A stretch of DNA of 64,000 bases, from the NCBI GenBank assembly GCA_965178125.1, contig OZ237741.1, positions 1,178,001 through 1,242,000 on the forward strand. The letters run 5' to 3'. Made by a program: the position numbers and the translations under genes. The DNA is from Bilabrum cf. latius. Its lineage: Eukaryota > Bigyra: Bicosoecida > Bigyra > Bicosoecida. The notes beneath the pieces were generated by a model that ran no database searches, was not told the origin of the DNA, and was given only the letters and a program-made list of their open reading frames with translations. Of the stretch, positions 46,997-57,850 are shown piece by piece (the first letter of the stretch is position 1; every line of letters begins with the position of its first letter).

Positions 46997-47362
46997 TCAC
47001 GCTATCACGGCCGGGTTGGCTAGGTTGTTTATCTTTGCCATCCGGTACGACTTCCCGTAGTTGGCCTCTGACGCTGCGGAATCAGCACCATCCCCATTCA
47101 GCGCGGCACCGCCTCCCTTGCTGGTCGCCTCGTCGGGTCTGGGGGGGGGGGCGGGGCTGGTGCATGGTCCCACCGTCCGACCCACATTATTGCCGGCAAA
47201 CCACCACACCACCAGCACCACGGCAGCACCCACCGCCACACCGTGACCCGCAAAAATAGCCACGGGTGCACCCCCACCATCATCCCTTTCCCCACCATCC
47301 CCCTTCTGCGGGATGGGCTCGCCCCTCGCCTCCGCCACCAGCGCATCGGACGACGGCTGCAC
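46997..47362 (-). CDS. possible single-pass membrane protein (terminal exon)
   Basis: Open frame of about 120 codons ending in TGA, with one hydrophobic segment (VAIFAGHGVAVGAAVVLVVWWFAG) and a hydrophilic C-terminus. There is no ATG in frame before a TAA upstream. A pyrimidine-containing acceptor (GGTTTGTGCAG at 47348-47358) precedes PSSDALVAEARG, so this is probably the last exon of a spliced gene. A candidate first exon with an ATG near 47516 is weak. Confidence 0.35.
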   Translation of the reverse strand: MQPSSDALVAEARGEPIPQKGDGGERDDGGGAPVAIFAGHGVAVGAAVVLVVWWFAGNNVGRTVGPCTSPAPPPRPDEATSKGGGAALNGDGADSAASEANYGKSYRMAKINNLANPAVIA

Positions 47363-47779
47363 AAACCTCGCAGCCTACAGCACCGGTCGGTGTTGGCTTT
47401 AGAGTATGGCTATAACGGCAGGGTTTCTTCGAAGTGTGGTTTGTGTGCTGCGAATGCCCCAAAGTAGAAATACAGAAATACAGAAATACATTGTTGGGTA
47501 AAGATTCCATAAACACCCAGATGCACCGTCGCCCCCGAGGGGGTTTGGATGATCACCTAGATCCAGAGGAGCCCTAAAAACAAAGGACTACAAGACCCCC
47601 GACCCTTTCAGGCCAAAGGCCCCCCGTTCTCAGCCTATGCCGCTGAGTTCCCGTTCGTCGCCATCAGTGTGGTCCAAAGTAGATCTGCCTGCTTTTGTGG
47701 CGAGCACTTTTTGCGTGTTTCCACCCCGGCACTGGACTAAAGCAAGCAAGTGACGTCTCCTGACTACCTGATCGGTATT
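47363..47779. other. intergenic region with a 9-bp tandem repeat
   Basis: Holds three copies of AGAAATACA near 47465-47490 and a short CTCAGC/GCTGAG hairpin near 47633-47651. No RNA family recognised. It should include the promoter of the pseudokinase gene. Confidence 0.4.
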
Positions 47780-50700
47780 ATGGCATCAGCTAGCCCTGGA
47801 ACTGATAGCACCACTACAAAAGAGCCATAGACCCGTGCAGACTCTGCAGGGCCCGGTCCCGATCTGCCTGAAAGCTTTCTCGAAATCTGCCGCATGACGA
47901 ACTCGGGCAATACTGCATTGCGACATCGACAGGCCCTATAGATCCTGGACAGATGCACCAAGCCAGCAGATGGACTATGCTTACTTGATCACAGCGGATT
48001 TGGGGCAGTCTTCCGTGTGGTTCTCCCTCTAATCAGCGCTGCTGTTGCCGTTGGCGATGCCCCGCCTGTTTCTGACCTCTTTGCAGTCAAGGCAGCCTTC
48101 AACTGGGGACAGCCCGCATGCAAGTTCGAAAACATGGCCTTGCAAAAAGAGCTCGATGTGCTCGGTGGATTGCCCGAGCACCGCAACCTGCGCCGCGTGC
48201 TGTTCGAGTGCGTGTGCGAACCGCCCGTGTGGATGGTGGAGATGCTGCCTGACCCTAGATCGGTATGCATGAATGCCGGCGGTGCTCATCTCCTATCGAA
48301 GGACTCGTCAAACGCTGGTGCTCTTCCCCTGCGGCCCCAGAAGGCCCTGATGGTAGGCATGGAGCTGCTCGACAGCACGCTGCGTGATCACCTTAACATC
48401 GTGGAGGGGGATGAGCCGGGGTCCATGCCTGACGATGTGCTGGTGCAGCTGTCCAGGGATATCGCGGAGGGCGTGTATCATCTGCTGCAGCACGGGGTGG
48501 TGCACCGAAGCCTGAAGCTGGACAACGTCATGTGGTCCGCGACTGGGGGTCCGGATGGCGTTGGGCGGGCTGTGCTGACCGGTCTCGGGTGCTCGCTGCG
48601 TGTGCACGTAGATGGAGCTGCGGTATCATTGGGCAGCACTGTACCGGCCGATCCAGTCGCTGCTTCTGCCGCTACTTCTGGTGCGGATCCCAATGATGAT
48701 GATGCATGCATCGGTATTGGTGCCAGGGCTAAGCATGAGCCTGGTGTGGAGGAGGCACTGCATCAGGTAACATACCGGTAGTGGAAGGATGGCGGTGACA
48801 GGCTTGGTGGCAATTAGGCTCACATGGCCCCTGAGGTGCTTGACGGCTGGCACCGGGGAGATATGGGTGACTTAGACGCTCGTGTACCCTTCGGCAAACA
48901 GGCATCGTGGGAGCTGGGCGTATTACTGTACGAGCTGGCCACCGGAGGGCAGCACCCGTTCGGGGACCAGTATCCTGGCGAGATGCAGGATGGGAGCAAA
49001 CCAAGGCTCAGGAGTCTGGCAGCTGCAATGCATGCATGCAAAGCTCCGATGGCGGGTCATGATGTGCTGTCGAGGCGTCCTGGGTGGTATATCGACATGG
49101 TGCGTGGCTTGCTGTGTATCGACCCTGAAGACAGGACCGGTGTGGAAGACGCCGTGCGGATACTCCGATCGAGAGAGGCACGTTGTGCATTGATACCAGC
49201 TGTAGCTGATGTCCGAGCCTTTGTGCCTGCACTGCTTGCTGACGGGGCAGAGTGCGAGTCAGCGGTGGCCAGGGTGAGGGAGCAGGTGGATGGGCTGATG
49301 GCGAGGGGGGACTGGGATGGGGTGTATCGGGTGCTGTGGCAGCTGCGGGTGGAGTCGGGAGTGAATCGGCCTGACGACTTCCCAGACTAGCCCCGGCTGC
49401 TGCTCGATGAAGTACGTGGTGCTGTCACTGACCATGTGCTGACTGACGCGGGTGAACTGGAGAGGATTGTAAAAGGGCTAAGTGCAGAAGGGGCGACGGA
49501 CGCAGGAATTGCGACATTCTTGGTCTGGCGAATGTGCTACAAAAACGATAAAGCACAGACACGCTTTGTGGATGAAGGTGCATTGGACAGCCTGGTAGGA
49601 TTGCTTAGATCCAGCAAGGGCAAGGAGGCTGAGTATGCCGCTGGAGCGCTCGTCAACATCGCTGCTGGATCCGTTGACAAGATGCAGGCCGTGGTGGATG
49701 CCGGTGCGCTGGGAGGACTGGTTGCTCTGCTCGGATCCAGCAAGGGCAAGGAGGCTGAATATGCAGCTAGGGCACTTTAGATTATTGCTGCTGGATCGGA
49801 CGATCTCAGACAGGCCGTGGTGGATGCCGGTGCGCTGGTAGGTCTGGTTGCTCTGCTCGGATCCAGCAAGGGCGAGGAGGCTCAATGCGCAGCCGGAGCA
49901 CTTCACAATATCGCTGCTGGATCGGACGATCTCAAGCAGGCCGTGGTGGATGCCGGCGCGTTACCCGGGCTTGTGTCACTGCTCGGATCCAGCAAGGGCA
50001 AGGAGGCTGAATATGCCGCTGGAGCGCTCGTCAACTTCGCTGCTGGATCCGTTGACAAGATGCAGGCCGTGGTGGATGCCGGTGCGCTGGGAGGACTGGT
50101 TGCTCTGCTCGGATCTAGCAAGGGCGACGAGGCTCAATGCGCAGCCGCAGCACTTCACAATATTGCTGCTGGATCGGACGATCTCAGACAGGCCGTGGTG
50201 GATGCCGGTGCGCTGGGAGGACTGGTTGCTCTGCTCGGATCCAGCAAGGGCAAGGAGGCTCAATGCGCAGCCGCAGCACTTCTGAGTATCGCTGCTGGAT
50301 CGGACGATCTCAAGCAGGCCGTGGTGGATGCCGGTGCGCTGGGAGGACTGGTTGCTCTGCTCGGATCCAGCAAGGGCGAGGAGGCTGAATATGCAGCCGC
50401 AGCACTTCACAATATTGCTGCTGGATCGGACGATTTCAGACAGGCCGTGGTGGATGCCGGTGCGCTGGTAGGTCTGGTTGCTCTGCTCGGATCCAGCAAG
50501 GGCAAGGAGGCTGAATATGCAGCTAGGGCACTTTAGATTATTGCTGCTGGATCGGACGACCAGAAGCAGGCCGTGGTGGATGCCGGCGCGTTACCCGGGC
50601 TTGTGTCACTGCTCGGATCCAGCAAGGGCAAGGAGGCTGAGTATGCCGCTGGAGCGCTCGTCAACTTCGCTGCTGGATCCGTTGACAAGATGCAGGCCGT

Positions 50701-53479
50701 GGTGGATGCCGGTGCGCTGGGAGGACTGGTTGCTCTGCTCGGATCCAGCAAGGGCGACGAGGCTGAATGCGCAGTCGGAGCACTTCACAATATTGCTGCT
50801 GGATCGGACGATCTCAGACAGGCCGTGGTGGATGCCGGTGCGCTGGTAGGTCTGGTTGCTCTGCTCGGATCCAGCAAGGGCAAGGAGGCTCAATGCGCAG
50901 CCGCAGCACTTCTGAGTATTGCTGCTGGATCGGACGACCAGAAGCAGGCCGTGGTGGATGCCGGTGCGCTGGGAGGACTGGTTGCTCTGCTCGGATCCAG
51001 CAAGGGCAAGGAGGCTGAATATGCAGCTAGGGCACTTTGGAATATCGCTGCTGGATCGGACGATCTCAGACAGGCCGTGGTGGATGCCGGTGCGCTGGTA
51101 GGTCTGGTTGCCATGCTCGGATCCCGCAAGGGCGACGAGGCTGAATATGCAGCTAGGGCACTTTAGAATATCGCTGCTAGACTGAACGATCTCAGGCAGG
51201 CCGTGGTGGATGCGGGCGCGCTGGGAGGACTGGTTGCTCTGCTCGGATCCAGCAAGGGCGAGGAGGCTCAATGCGCAGCCGCAGCACTTCACAATATCGC
51301 TGCTGGATCGGACGATCTCAGACAGGCCGTGGTGGATGCTGGTGCGCTGGGAGGTCTGGTTGCTCTGCTCGGATCCAGCAAGGGCAAGGAGGCTGAAGCC
51401 GCTGCCGCAGTACTTTGGAATATCGCTACTGGATCGGACGGCAGGAAGCAGGCCGTGGTGGATGCCGGTGCGCTGGGAGGACTGGTTGCTCTGCTCGGAT
51501 CCAGCAAGGGCGACGAGGCTCAATGCGCAGTCGGAGCACTTCACAATATCGCTACTGGATCGGACGATCTCAAGCAGGCCGTGGTGGATGCCGGTGCGCT
51601 GGTAGGTCTGGTTGCTCTGCTCGGATCCAGCAAGGGCGAGGAGGCTGAATATGCAGCCGCAGCACTTCACAATGTTGCTGCTGGATCGGACGGCAGGAAG
51701 CAGGCCGTGGTGGATGCCGGTGCGCTGGGAGGACTGGTTGCTCTGCTCGGATCCAGCAAGGGCAAGGAGGCTGAATATGCAGCTAGGGCACTTTAGAATA
51801 TCGCTGCTGGATCGGACGATCTCAAACAGGCCGTGGTGGATGCCGGTGCGCTGGGAGGACTGGTTGCTCTGCTCGGATCCAGCAAGGGCAAGGAGGCTGA
51901 ATGCGCAGTCGGAGCACTTCACAATATTGCTGCTGGATCGGACGGCAGGAAGCAGGCCGTGGTGGATGCCGGTGCGCTGGGAGGAATGGTTGCTCTGCTC
52001 GGATCCAGCAAGGGCAAGGAGGCTCAATGCGCAGCCGCAGCACTTTAGAATATCGCTGCTGGATAGGACGATCTCAGACAGGCCGTGGTGGATGCGGGCG
52101 CGCTGGGAGGACTGGTTGCTCTGCTCGGATCCAGCAAGGGCAAGGAGGCTGAATATGCAGCCGCAGCACTTCACAATATCGTTACTGGATCGGACGATCT
52201 CAGACAGGCCGTGGTGGATGCCGGTGCGCTGGGAGGACTGGTTGCTCTGCTCGGATCCAGCAAGGGCGACGAGGCTGAATATGCAGCCGTGGCTCTTTGG
52301 AATATCGCTGCTGGATCGGACGATCTCAAGCAGGCCGTGGTGGATGCCGGTGCGCTGGGAGGACTGGTTGCTCTGCTCGGATCCAGCAAGGGCGACGAGG
52401 CTGAATATGCAGCCGTGGCTCTTTGGAATATCGCTGCTGGATCGGACGATCTCAGACAGGCCGTGGTGGATGCCGGTGCGCTGGGAGGACTGGTTGCTCT
52501 GCTCGGATCCAGCAAGGGCAAGGAGGCTCAATGCGCAGCCGCAGCACTTCACAATATTGCTGCTGGATCGGACGATCTCAGACAGGCCATGGTGGATGCG
52601 GGCGCGCTGGGAGGACTGGTTGCTCTGCTCGGATCCAGCAAGGGCAAGGAGGCTGAATATGCAACCGTGGCTCTTTGGAATATCGCTGCTGGATCGGACG
52701 ATCTCAGACAGGCCATGGTGGATGCCGGTGCGCTGGTAGGTCTGGTTGCTCTGCTCGGATCCAGCAAGGGCAAGGAGGCTGAATATGCAGCTAGGGCACT
52801 TTAGAATATCGCTGCTGGATCGGACGATCTCAAGCAGGCCGTGGTGGATGCCGGTGCGCTGGTAGGTCTGGTTGCTCTGCTCGGATCCAGCAAGGGCGAG
52901 GAGGCTGAATATGCAGCCGCAGCACTTTAGAATATCGCTGCTGGATCGGACGATCTCAAGCAGGCCGTGGTGGATGCCGGTGCGCTGGTAGGAATGGTTG
53001 CTCTGCTCGGATCCAGCAAGGGCGACGAGGCTGAATGCGCAGCCGCAGCACTTTAGAATATCGCTGCTGGATCGGACGGCAGGAAGCAGGCCGTGGTGGA
53101 TGCCGGTGCGCTGGTAGGTCTGGTTGCTCTGCTCGGATCCAGCAAGGGCAAGGAGGCTGAATATGCAGCTAGGGCACTTTAGAATATCGCTGCTGGATCG
53201 GACGATCTCAAACAGGCCGTGGTGGATGCGGGCGCGCTGGGAGGATTGGTGGCGCTACTTGGGTGGGACAGAGGCATGAAAGCTGTACACGCTGCTGTCG
53301 TGCTAGTGACAGTGTGGAACGGGTCCAATAATTTTAAAGAGGCTGTTGTGTCCGCTGGTGCAATTCCAAGGCTGATTCAAATGAGAAACCAGGGTGCTGG
53401 CGATGTGGCCATGCATGCGCGTCTGGCTCTAAGGCAAATGGATCCGGATTCCGGATGGATGACGTGTATTGCAACTTAA
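47780..53479 (+). CDS. pseudokinase fused to a giant array of near-identical Armadillo repeats
   Basis: Single exon, 1,899 aa, ends TAA. Protein-kinase-like domain at about 70-500: Gly loop HSGFGAVFRVV, VAVK-type FAVKAAF, HRSLKLDN in place of HRDxKxxN, TGLG in place of DFG, MAPEVLDG, SWELGVLLYELATGG. Loss of both catalytic Asp residues predicts a pseudokinase. From about residue 600 follow 29 near-identical 42-residue Armadillo-type repeats (VVDAGALGGLVALLGSSKG, EAEYAARAL-x-NIAAGSDD) flanked by one divergent unit at each end. Fifteen TAGs: 47828, 47939, 48779, 48815, 49388, 49778, 50534, 51164, 51794, 52046, 52064, 52802, 52928, 53054, 53180. Every repeat stays in frame, arguing against a pseudogene. 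It probably is a protein-interaction scaffold. Confidence 0.87.
49590..53245 (+). repeat. 126-bp tandem repeat array, 29 units, coding for Armadillo repeats
   Basis: Units are exactly 126 bp (42 codons) with no indels. At the variable codon of AL-x-NIAAG (first at 49652, then every 126 bp) I read TAG in 9 units, His in 10, Trp in 5, Val in 3 and Leu in 2. Very high nucleotide identity between units points to recent unequal exchange or gene conversion. Confidence 0.95.
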
Positions 53480-53513
53480 TGGTCGGCGCCGCGCCCAGTC
53501 AATGGCGACGGGA
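53479..53513. repeat. left arm of a 35-bp perfect inverted repeat
   Basis: These 35 bases are the exact reverse complement of 56237-56271. The arm begins one base before the end of the TAA of the pseudokinase gene. The pair bounds 2.8 kb of AT-richer DNA, like terminal inverted repeats of a DNA transposon. I see no convincing target-site duplication. Confidence 0.85.
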
Positions 53514-54091
53514 CCGATTTAAGTGCACGCAACTATTTCGGGGTTCTGGCCAAATCTGGAACCGCCCATTATCTCGCTTAATACTCATTCAACATGATAT
53601 TTAATCGCATTAAATGATTTAATATGATATTATACTCTGATTTTCGCGGTGGAAAATTCTGTTAGACATCGTGATGCGCACCTGTGATACCATGAAGGGT
53701 CGGTACCCCTTGTTGCTTGGGTGCGGCTACAGGCGTACACAGAGAGGGTTTTTGATCAAAACGCCTAGAATCACACCTCAACCCAAGTATCAATCGACTG
53801 TGAGATTAGCTGGAAAATGTTTTTGGTTAGCGTCTTGCCAGGCCTAGCCAAAGGCAATATCGCACTGCCCTGCAAGGGACATACATTCTATGATTCCAAG
53901 GCCCATAGAGGTCACTGCGCGAAATCAAGCCCGCAAATGTGTATTTTGACTATACTTACATCCCTTGCACCAGTTTGCGTTGAATTGATTTCGTGCCGAA
54001 CCGCCGGAACTGCACTGGGTCCGCGAAGTGGAATGCCTGGCGCGGCTGGGCTTCGTTCGAGCCGAACCAAAACGCCTCCTTCAAGCGCATG

Positions 54092-54975
54092 TCAGCCCGT
54101 AGAACCCCGTGACGGCTGAAGACGATACTTCGAGACTATCATCCCGGACCGCGTTGTCGCCGTCGCTATCTGCAATCCCTGCTCCTGTGCCTGCTCGGCT
54201 GCGTCCTGCGCTTCCTAATCCCCCAGCTCGTCTTCCTGGTCCTTCAGGTTGTCTTCCTGGTCCTTCAGGTCGTCTTCGCCATCGCTGCCGTAGCGTTCAA
54301 CCCATTTCTTGTGCATGCCTGACCGCAACTGTTCGCGTTTACGCCCTGCCGTGATGCTCGAGACCGCGCTTGGCTCGCCTGCTCCTCCCCCCGCCCTGCG
54401 CTGCTTCTTCAATGTCTGCAGCCCACCCTTTGCCCCCGCTCTTGGTCTTGCTCTTGCTCAAGCCCTTATACTCCCATGCCCTCTTGTCAGCGACGACAAA
54501 TAAACACGGCTCCAAGGACAGCTCCATCCAGCGTTTACTACGACAGCCTCCAGCAAGTCTCCTCCAGCCAAACCGGAACAACCGCGAGGCCAGGTCCAGG
54601 ATGCTCTCCCGCTTCTCTGTGTCCTCGATCAGCTAAAACGCGTTTCGGGCAGCATTCTCAGGCTCTGGCACCCCACGAACAAATCGGCTATCTCGGTTGG
54701 CCAGGATCCACAGCACTGCATGCCAAGACTGCACCAGCGACCCCACCGCGCAACCCTGGATCGAGCGACTTTCGCCGCTGGTTGGGCGAGGCTCTCCGCC
54801 AGAAAGTGGGCACATCGTTGTCATTGCTCGGCGCAGACGCTGGACCGCTGGTCGCCTCACCTCGCATTCTGTCTCGCCACGGGCGCAGCACGAGCACCTC
54901 CGGTCCCCCTGGATCCCCTGCCACCCTGCCCAGTGGTCCAGGCCCCGGAGCCGCCCGGGCGGTGCCAGAGCTCAA
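54092..54975 (-). pseudogene. degraded or multi-exon reverse gene inside the inverted repeat
   Basis: Coding-like reverse frames run from about 54975 to a TGA at 54092. One block reads SWHAVLWILANRDSRFVRGV...RNAF-(TAG)-LIEDTEKRESILDLASRLF and ends in TAA near 54339. Another frame carries KDQED repeats, a TAG, and the C-terminus YRLQPSRGSTG. A frame change near 54340-54410 has no good intron signals, so a frameshift is likely. No transposase or other family recognised. Both blocks also cross TAG, so the gene was made under the changed code. Confidence 0.4.
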
Positions 54976-55036
54976 CAGCTGGTTCCAGGCCAGCTGTACT
55001 GTTGAGCTTGTTTCTAGTTCTGATTGCCTAATTTAG

Positions 55037-56236
55037 ACGCTTCAAGCTTTCCTTGGCTGTGTCGCATAGCTACAGAACGAGCGACTAAATAGCCCCGGTT
55101 CCACATGCAGAGGCTGCCGCAGATATGCCACCTAGCTCAAGATGAACTCGTACAAGCGCCAAATCCACAGTTCTAGGTGTCCAGCTAGTGATACCGACTT
55201 ACAGGACACGAAGGTATGTAGAGATAGGCCTCTTGCCGTGCACGATCGATAGTGCAGCGGCCACCAGAGAAACTGCGCATGCGTATGCAACTGCGCATCG
55301 AGCAGCCTAATGGTGATTTTTCTGCTGCTAAATAATTTTGTCCTCCTTCAGCGTATTCAAGCGTTGCTACATCCCTGTATCCAGTTTTAGAGGCTGACCG
55401 TCCAAATCTAAGGACCTGTCCAGTTGGCTTAGGCGGTCTCTCGCCTCAATCGAGGTGTATGATGTCTGCGAAACCCATCAGAATAGAACTGTAGTATGTA
55501 AAATACAAATATATAAAGGTAGTACCCTCCATTCTGCCAATCATGCATTTTAATCGATCATATCGACAAAAATATGTCCACGACACCCCTACCTTCAAAG
55601 CCAATTTGCAAAAATACGTCATCTCCGAATTCGCTCAAACTTCCAGACAATGATTAAAACCCACGGAAGGTACAGTAGAGGGAGAAAGAGAAGGGGGTCA
55701 GGCTTCGTTTCCATGCCAGACCTGCCTGAAGAGCACCGTGTTGCACGTCAGACCACAACAAATCGCCCGTAGTCCCGCCCAACACGGCACAATCGCGTCA
55801 AATAACGCAGAAATTACATTTAAACCTATGTACTAATCCAATTCACCGCACCTTCCTCGGAAAAATCATCAAGTTGTAGATTTCGGCTCGGCCAGCGAGC
55901 ACTCGGGACAGGCCATCACGCCATCCCAATTACCCCCACCATTTTACGATCAATGTAAAATTCAATGCCACCAAAAAAACAAATACACAATTCTATTTAA
56001 CATAAATTTTACGGTATTTGAGATATTGCCTCAATCTCGAGAAAATCGCGATTGAGTGCCAGGCGAGCAGCGCCTCACCTTGTCGGACGGGCCAGTGGAG
56101 CTACTTGCCGGATCCATGACCTCGGATCCAGCGCACCAATCGAATATAGTAATCAATTCATTCCTATTGTCAGACTTTTGAAAGAATTCATTCAGTGGTA
56201 GCCGAGGAAAGTGGCCGTAAAGAATCCGGAACCCTC
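55037..56236. other. AT-richer region without recognisable genes
   Basis: About 1.2 kb inside the inverted repeat. No open frame of note on either strand, no RNA gene that I recognise, several short A/T runs. Confidence 0.5.
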
Positions 56237-56271
56237 TCCCGTCGCCATTGACTGGGCGCGGCGCCGACCAT
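56237..56271. repeat. right arm of the 35-bp perfect inverted repeat
   Basis: Exact reverse complement of 53479-53513, 2,723 bp away. Confidence 0.85.
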
Positions 56272-56690
56272 AAGACTAGACAACATTGATTACCAGAAGT
56301 ATCCGGATGCTACGTAGTGGTGGCCCCTACTACCTTGCATATCCAGATTTGTCTCGACGTCTGTACTTGGATACCATGATGGGAAGGGCTCTCGGAAGGA
56401 TAGAAATTCTGCGACCATGTGTGACTTGGGCCAACAGCTGTCAAATCGTGTACAATGTGCGATTTCAGTACACGGAGGTGCAGCACAGTGTGTCGCCTCA
56501 CAAACTGTACCTCAGTAAGCTAGGTAGGAATAGTGCCAGCCTGCGCCACTCGGTCTATAGTATTGTTCCACAGCCATTCCATAATGAACCCAGAGCTCTG
56601 GCATGCATCGCAAATTACCCAGCCACACAATCTGAATAGGATCAAAGCACGCCTCTACAGTTGACTATGATTCTAATGGCTGCGAGTCGA
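56272..56690. other. intergenic region downstream of the hydroxyacid dehydrogenase
   Basis: 419 bp. A forward open frame of 117 codons (56286-56639) has no recognisable features and is probably chance. Nothing else seen. Confidence 0.35.
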
Positions 56691-57716
56691 TCAGTCGCTA
56701 GCCCCTTCCGCCCTACCCCCGCCCTTCGCCTCGGCTACCTCTTTGGTGTTGAGGCCGTGCTTGGGCACGCCACCGCCTGCCACTGCCTCCAGGTTGTCTA
56801 GCGCCATGCGGGCCATCCGCGAGCGGGTCTTGAGGGTGGCTGAACCCACGTGGGGAGAGATCACCGCCCGCTCGGATCGAAGCAAGGGGTGGTCCCGGGG
56901 CAGCGGCTCTGGCTCCGTCACGTCGGTCGCGTAGCAGTAAATGCTCCCCGCCTCCAGGGCCTGTACCACGGCTTCGTGGTCCACAAGCTTGCCCCTGCCG
57001 ATGTTCACGAGCACTGCCTGCTCGTGCATGCATGCCAGCTCTTCGCTCCCGATCATGCCCTCGGTCTCTGAGTTGCAGGGCACTGCAAGCACCACGAAGT
57101 CGCACGCGCGGAGCAAGTCCGAGAGCTTGGCGGCGTACTCGGCTTTGCAAGCCGCTTCGATCTCGGGACTCGCACGCTTGCGATTGTGGTAGCTAATTTT
57201 CATGTCGAAAGCGAGCGCCCTTCGCGCGATGCACTGACCAATTCGACCAAGCCCCACAATTCCAAGGCGGCTGCCGTGAACCTCCACGCCGAACCAGTTC
57301 GGATCCACTCTCTCGAACCCCGGCGAGCGAACGCGCTTGTCCCCGCTCACAATGTTTCTGGCTCCGGCGAGCAGCAAAGCCATGGCAACGTCAGCCGTGG
57401 CTTCACTCATCGCGCCTGGCGTGTTGCCTACATATATATTTGCAGCTGTTGCGTCTGACGTGACGATGTGATCGCACCCCACCCCAAAGTTGCTGACTAT
57501 TTTAAGCTTCGGAAATCTGTCCAGAACTGTTTTGTCGACGGTGGGGTGCCCGTGAACCAACAGTCCTACTACCTCGTCAGCCCGATCTTCCGGCGGAGAC
57601 AAAGCCTCGGACAAGAGAACCTCAAATCGATCTGTCACCAATTTCTGCATGGCCGGAACAAATTCTTTGTCCATAACAACAAGCGGCTTCGATTTAGCCC
57701 CAGAAACCGCGGCCAT
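56691..57716 (-). CDS. D-2-hydroxyacid dehydrogenase (glyoxylate/hydroxypyruvate reductase type)
   Basis: Single exon, 341 aa, ends TGA. NAD(P)-dependent reductase of 2-keto acids. Substrate-side residues NFGVGCDHI and NTPGAMSEATAD; dinucleotide fold LGIVGLGRIGQ near residue 155; catalytic Arg in VLVNIGRGKLVD, Glu in VTEPEPLPRDHPL, and His in ISPHVGSAT. Full length for the family with a 25-residue Lys/Ala tail. The NRKR after the dinucleotide fold suggests NADPH preference (inference). No in-frame TAG. It could serve photorespiratory or glyoxylate metabolism; no targeting peptide is evident. Confidence 0.93.
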   Translation of the reverse strand: MAAVSGAKSKPLVVMDKEFVPAMQKLVTDRFEVLLSEALSPPEDRADEVVGLLVHGHPTVDKTVLDRFPKLKIVSNFGVGCDHIVTSDATAANIYVGNTPGAMSEATADVAMALLLAGARNIVSGDKRVRSPGFERVDPNWFGVEVHGSRLGIVGLGRIGQCIARRALAFDMKISYHNRKRASPEIEAACKAEYAAKLSDLLRACDFVVLAVPCNSETEGMIGSEELACMHEQAVLVNIGRGKLVDHEAVVQALEAGSIYCYATDVTEPEPLPRDHPLLRSERAVISPHVGSATLKTRSRMARMALDNLEAVAGGGVPKHGLNTKEVAEAKGGGRAEGASD

Positions 57717-57850
57717 AACAACAAAATCAAAATATGGGGTGCACCAACTGCAAATGCCTCAGCCACACCTGTCTCCGATCGGATCGGATCGAGGGACCAG
57801 GAATACCCGGCCACCTGCGGCAAGCACGGCATAGCCCGTCCTTAAGGCCA

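Noticed and set aside
49590-53245. CRISPR-like array from the regular 126-bp repeat
   Set aside because: Units are continuous coding sequence with Armadillo features, no spacers.
55435-55510. Possible C/D snoRNA (ATGATGT and a CTGA-like box)
   Set aside because: Boxes are imperfect and no terminal stem pairs them.
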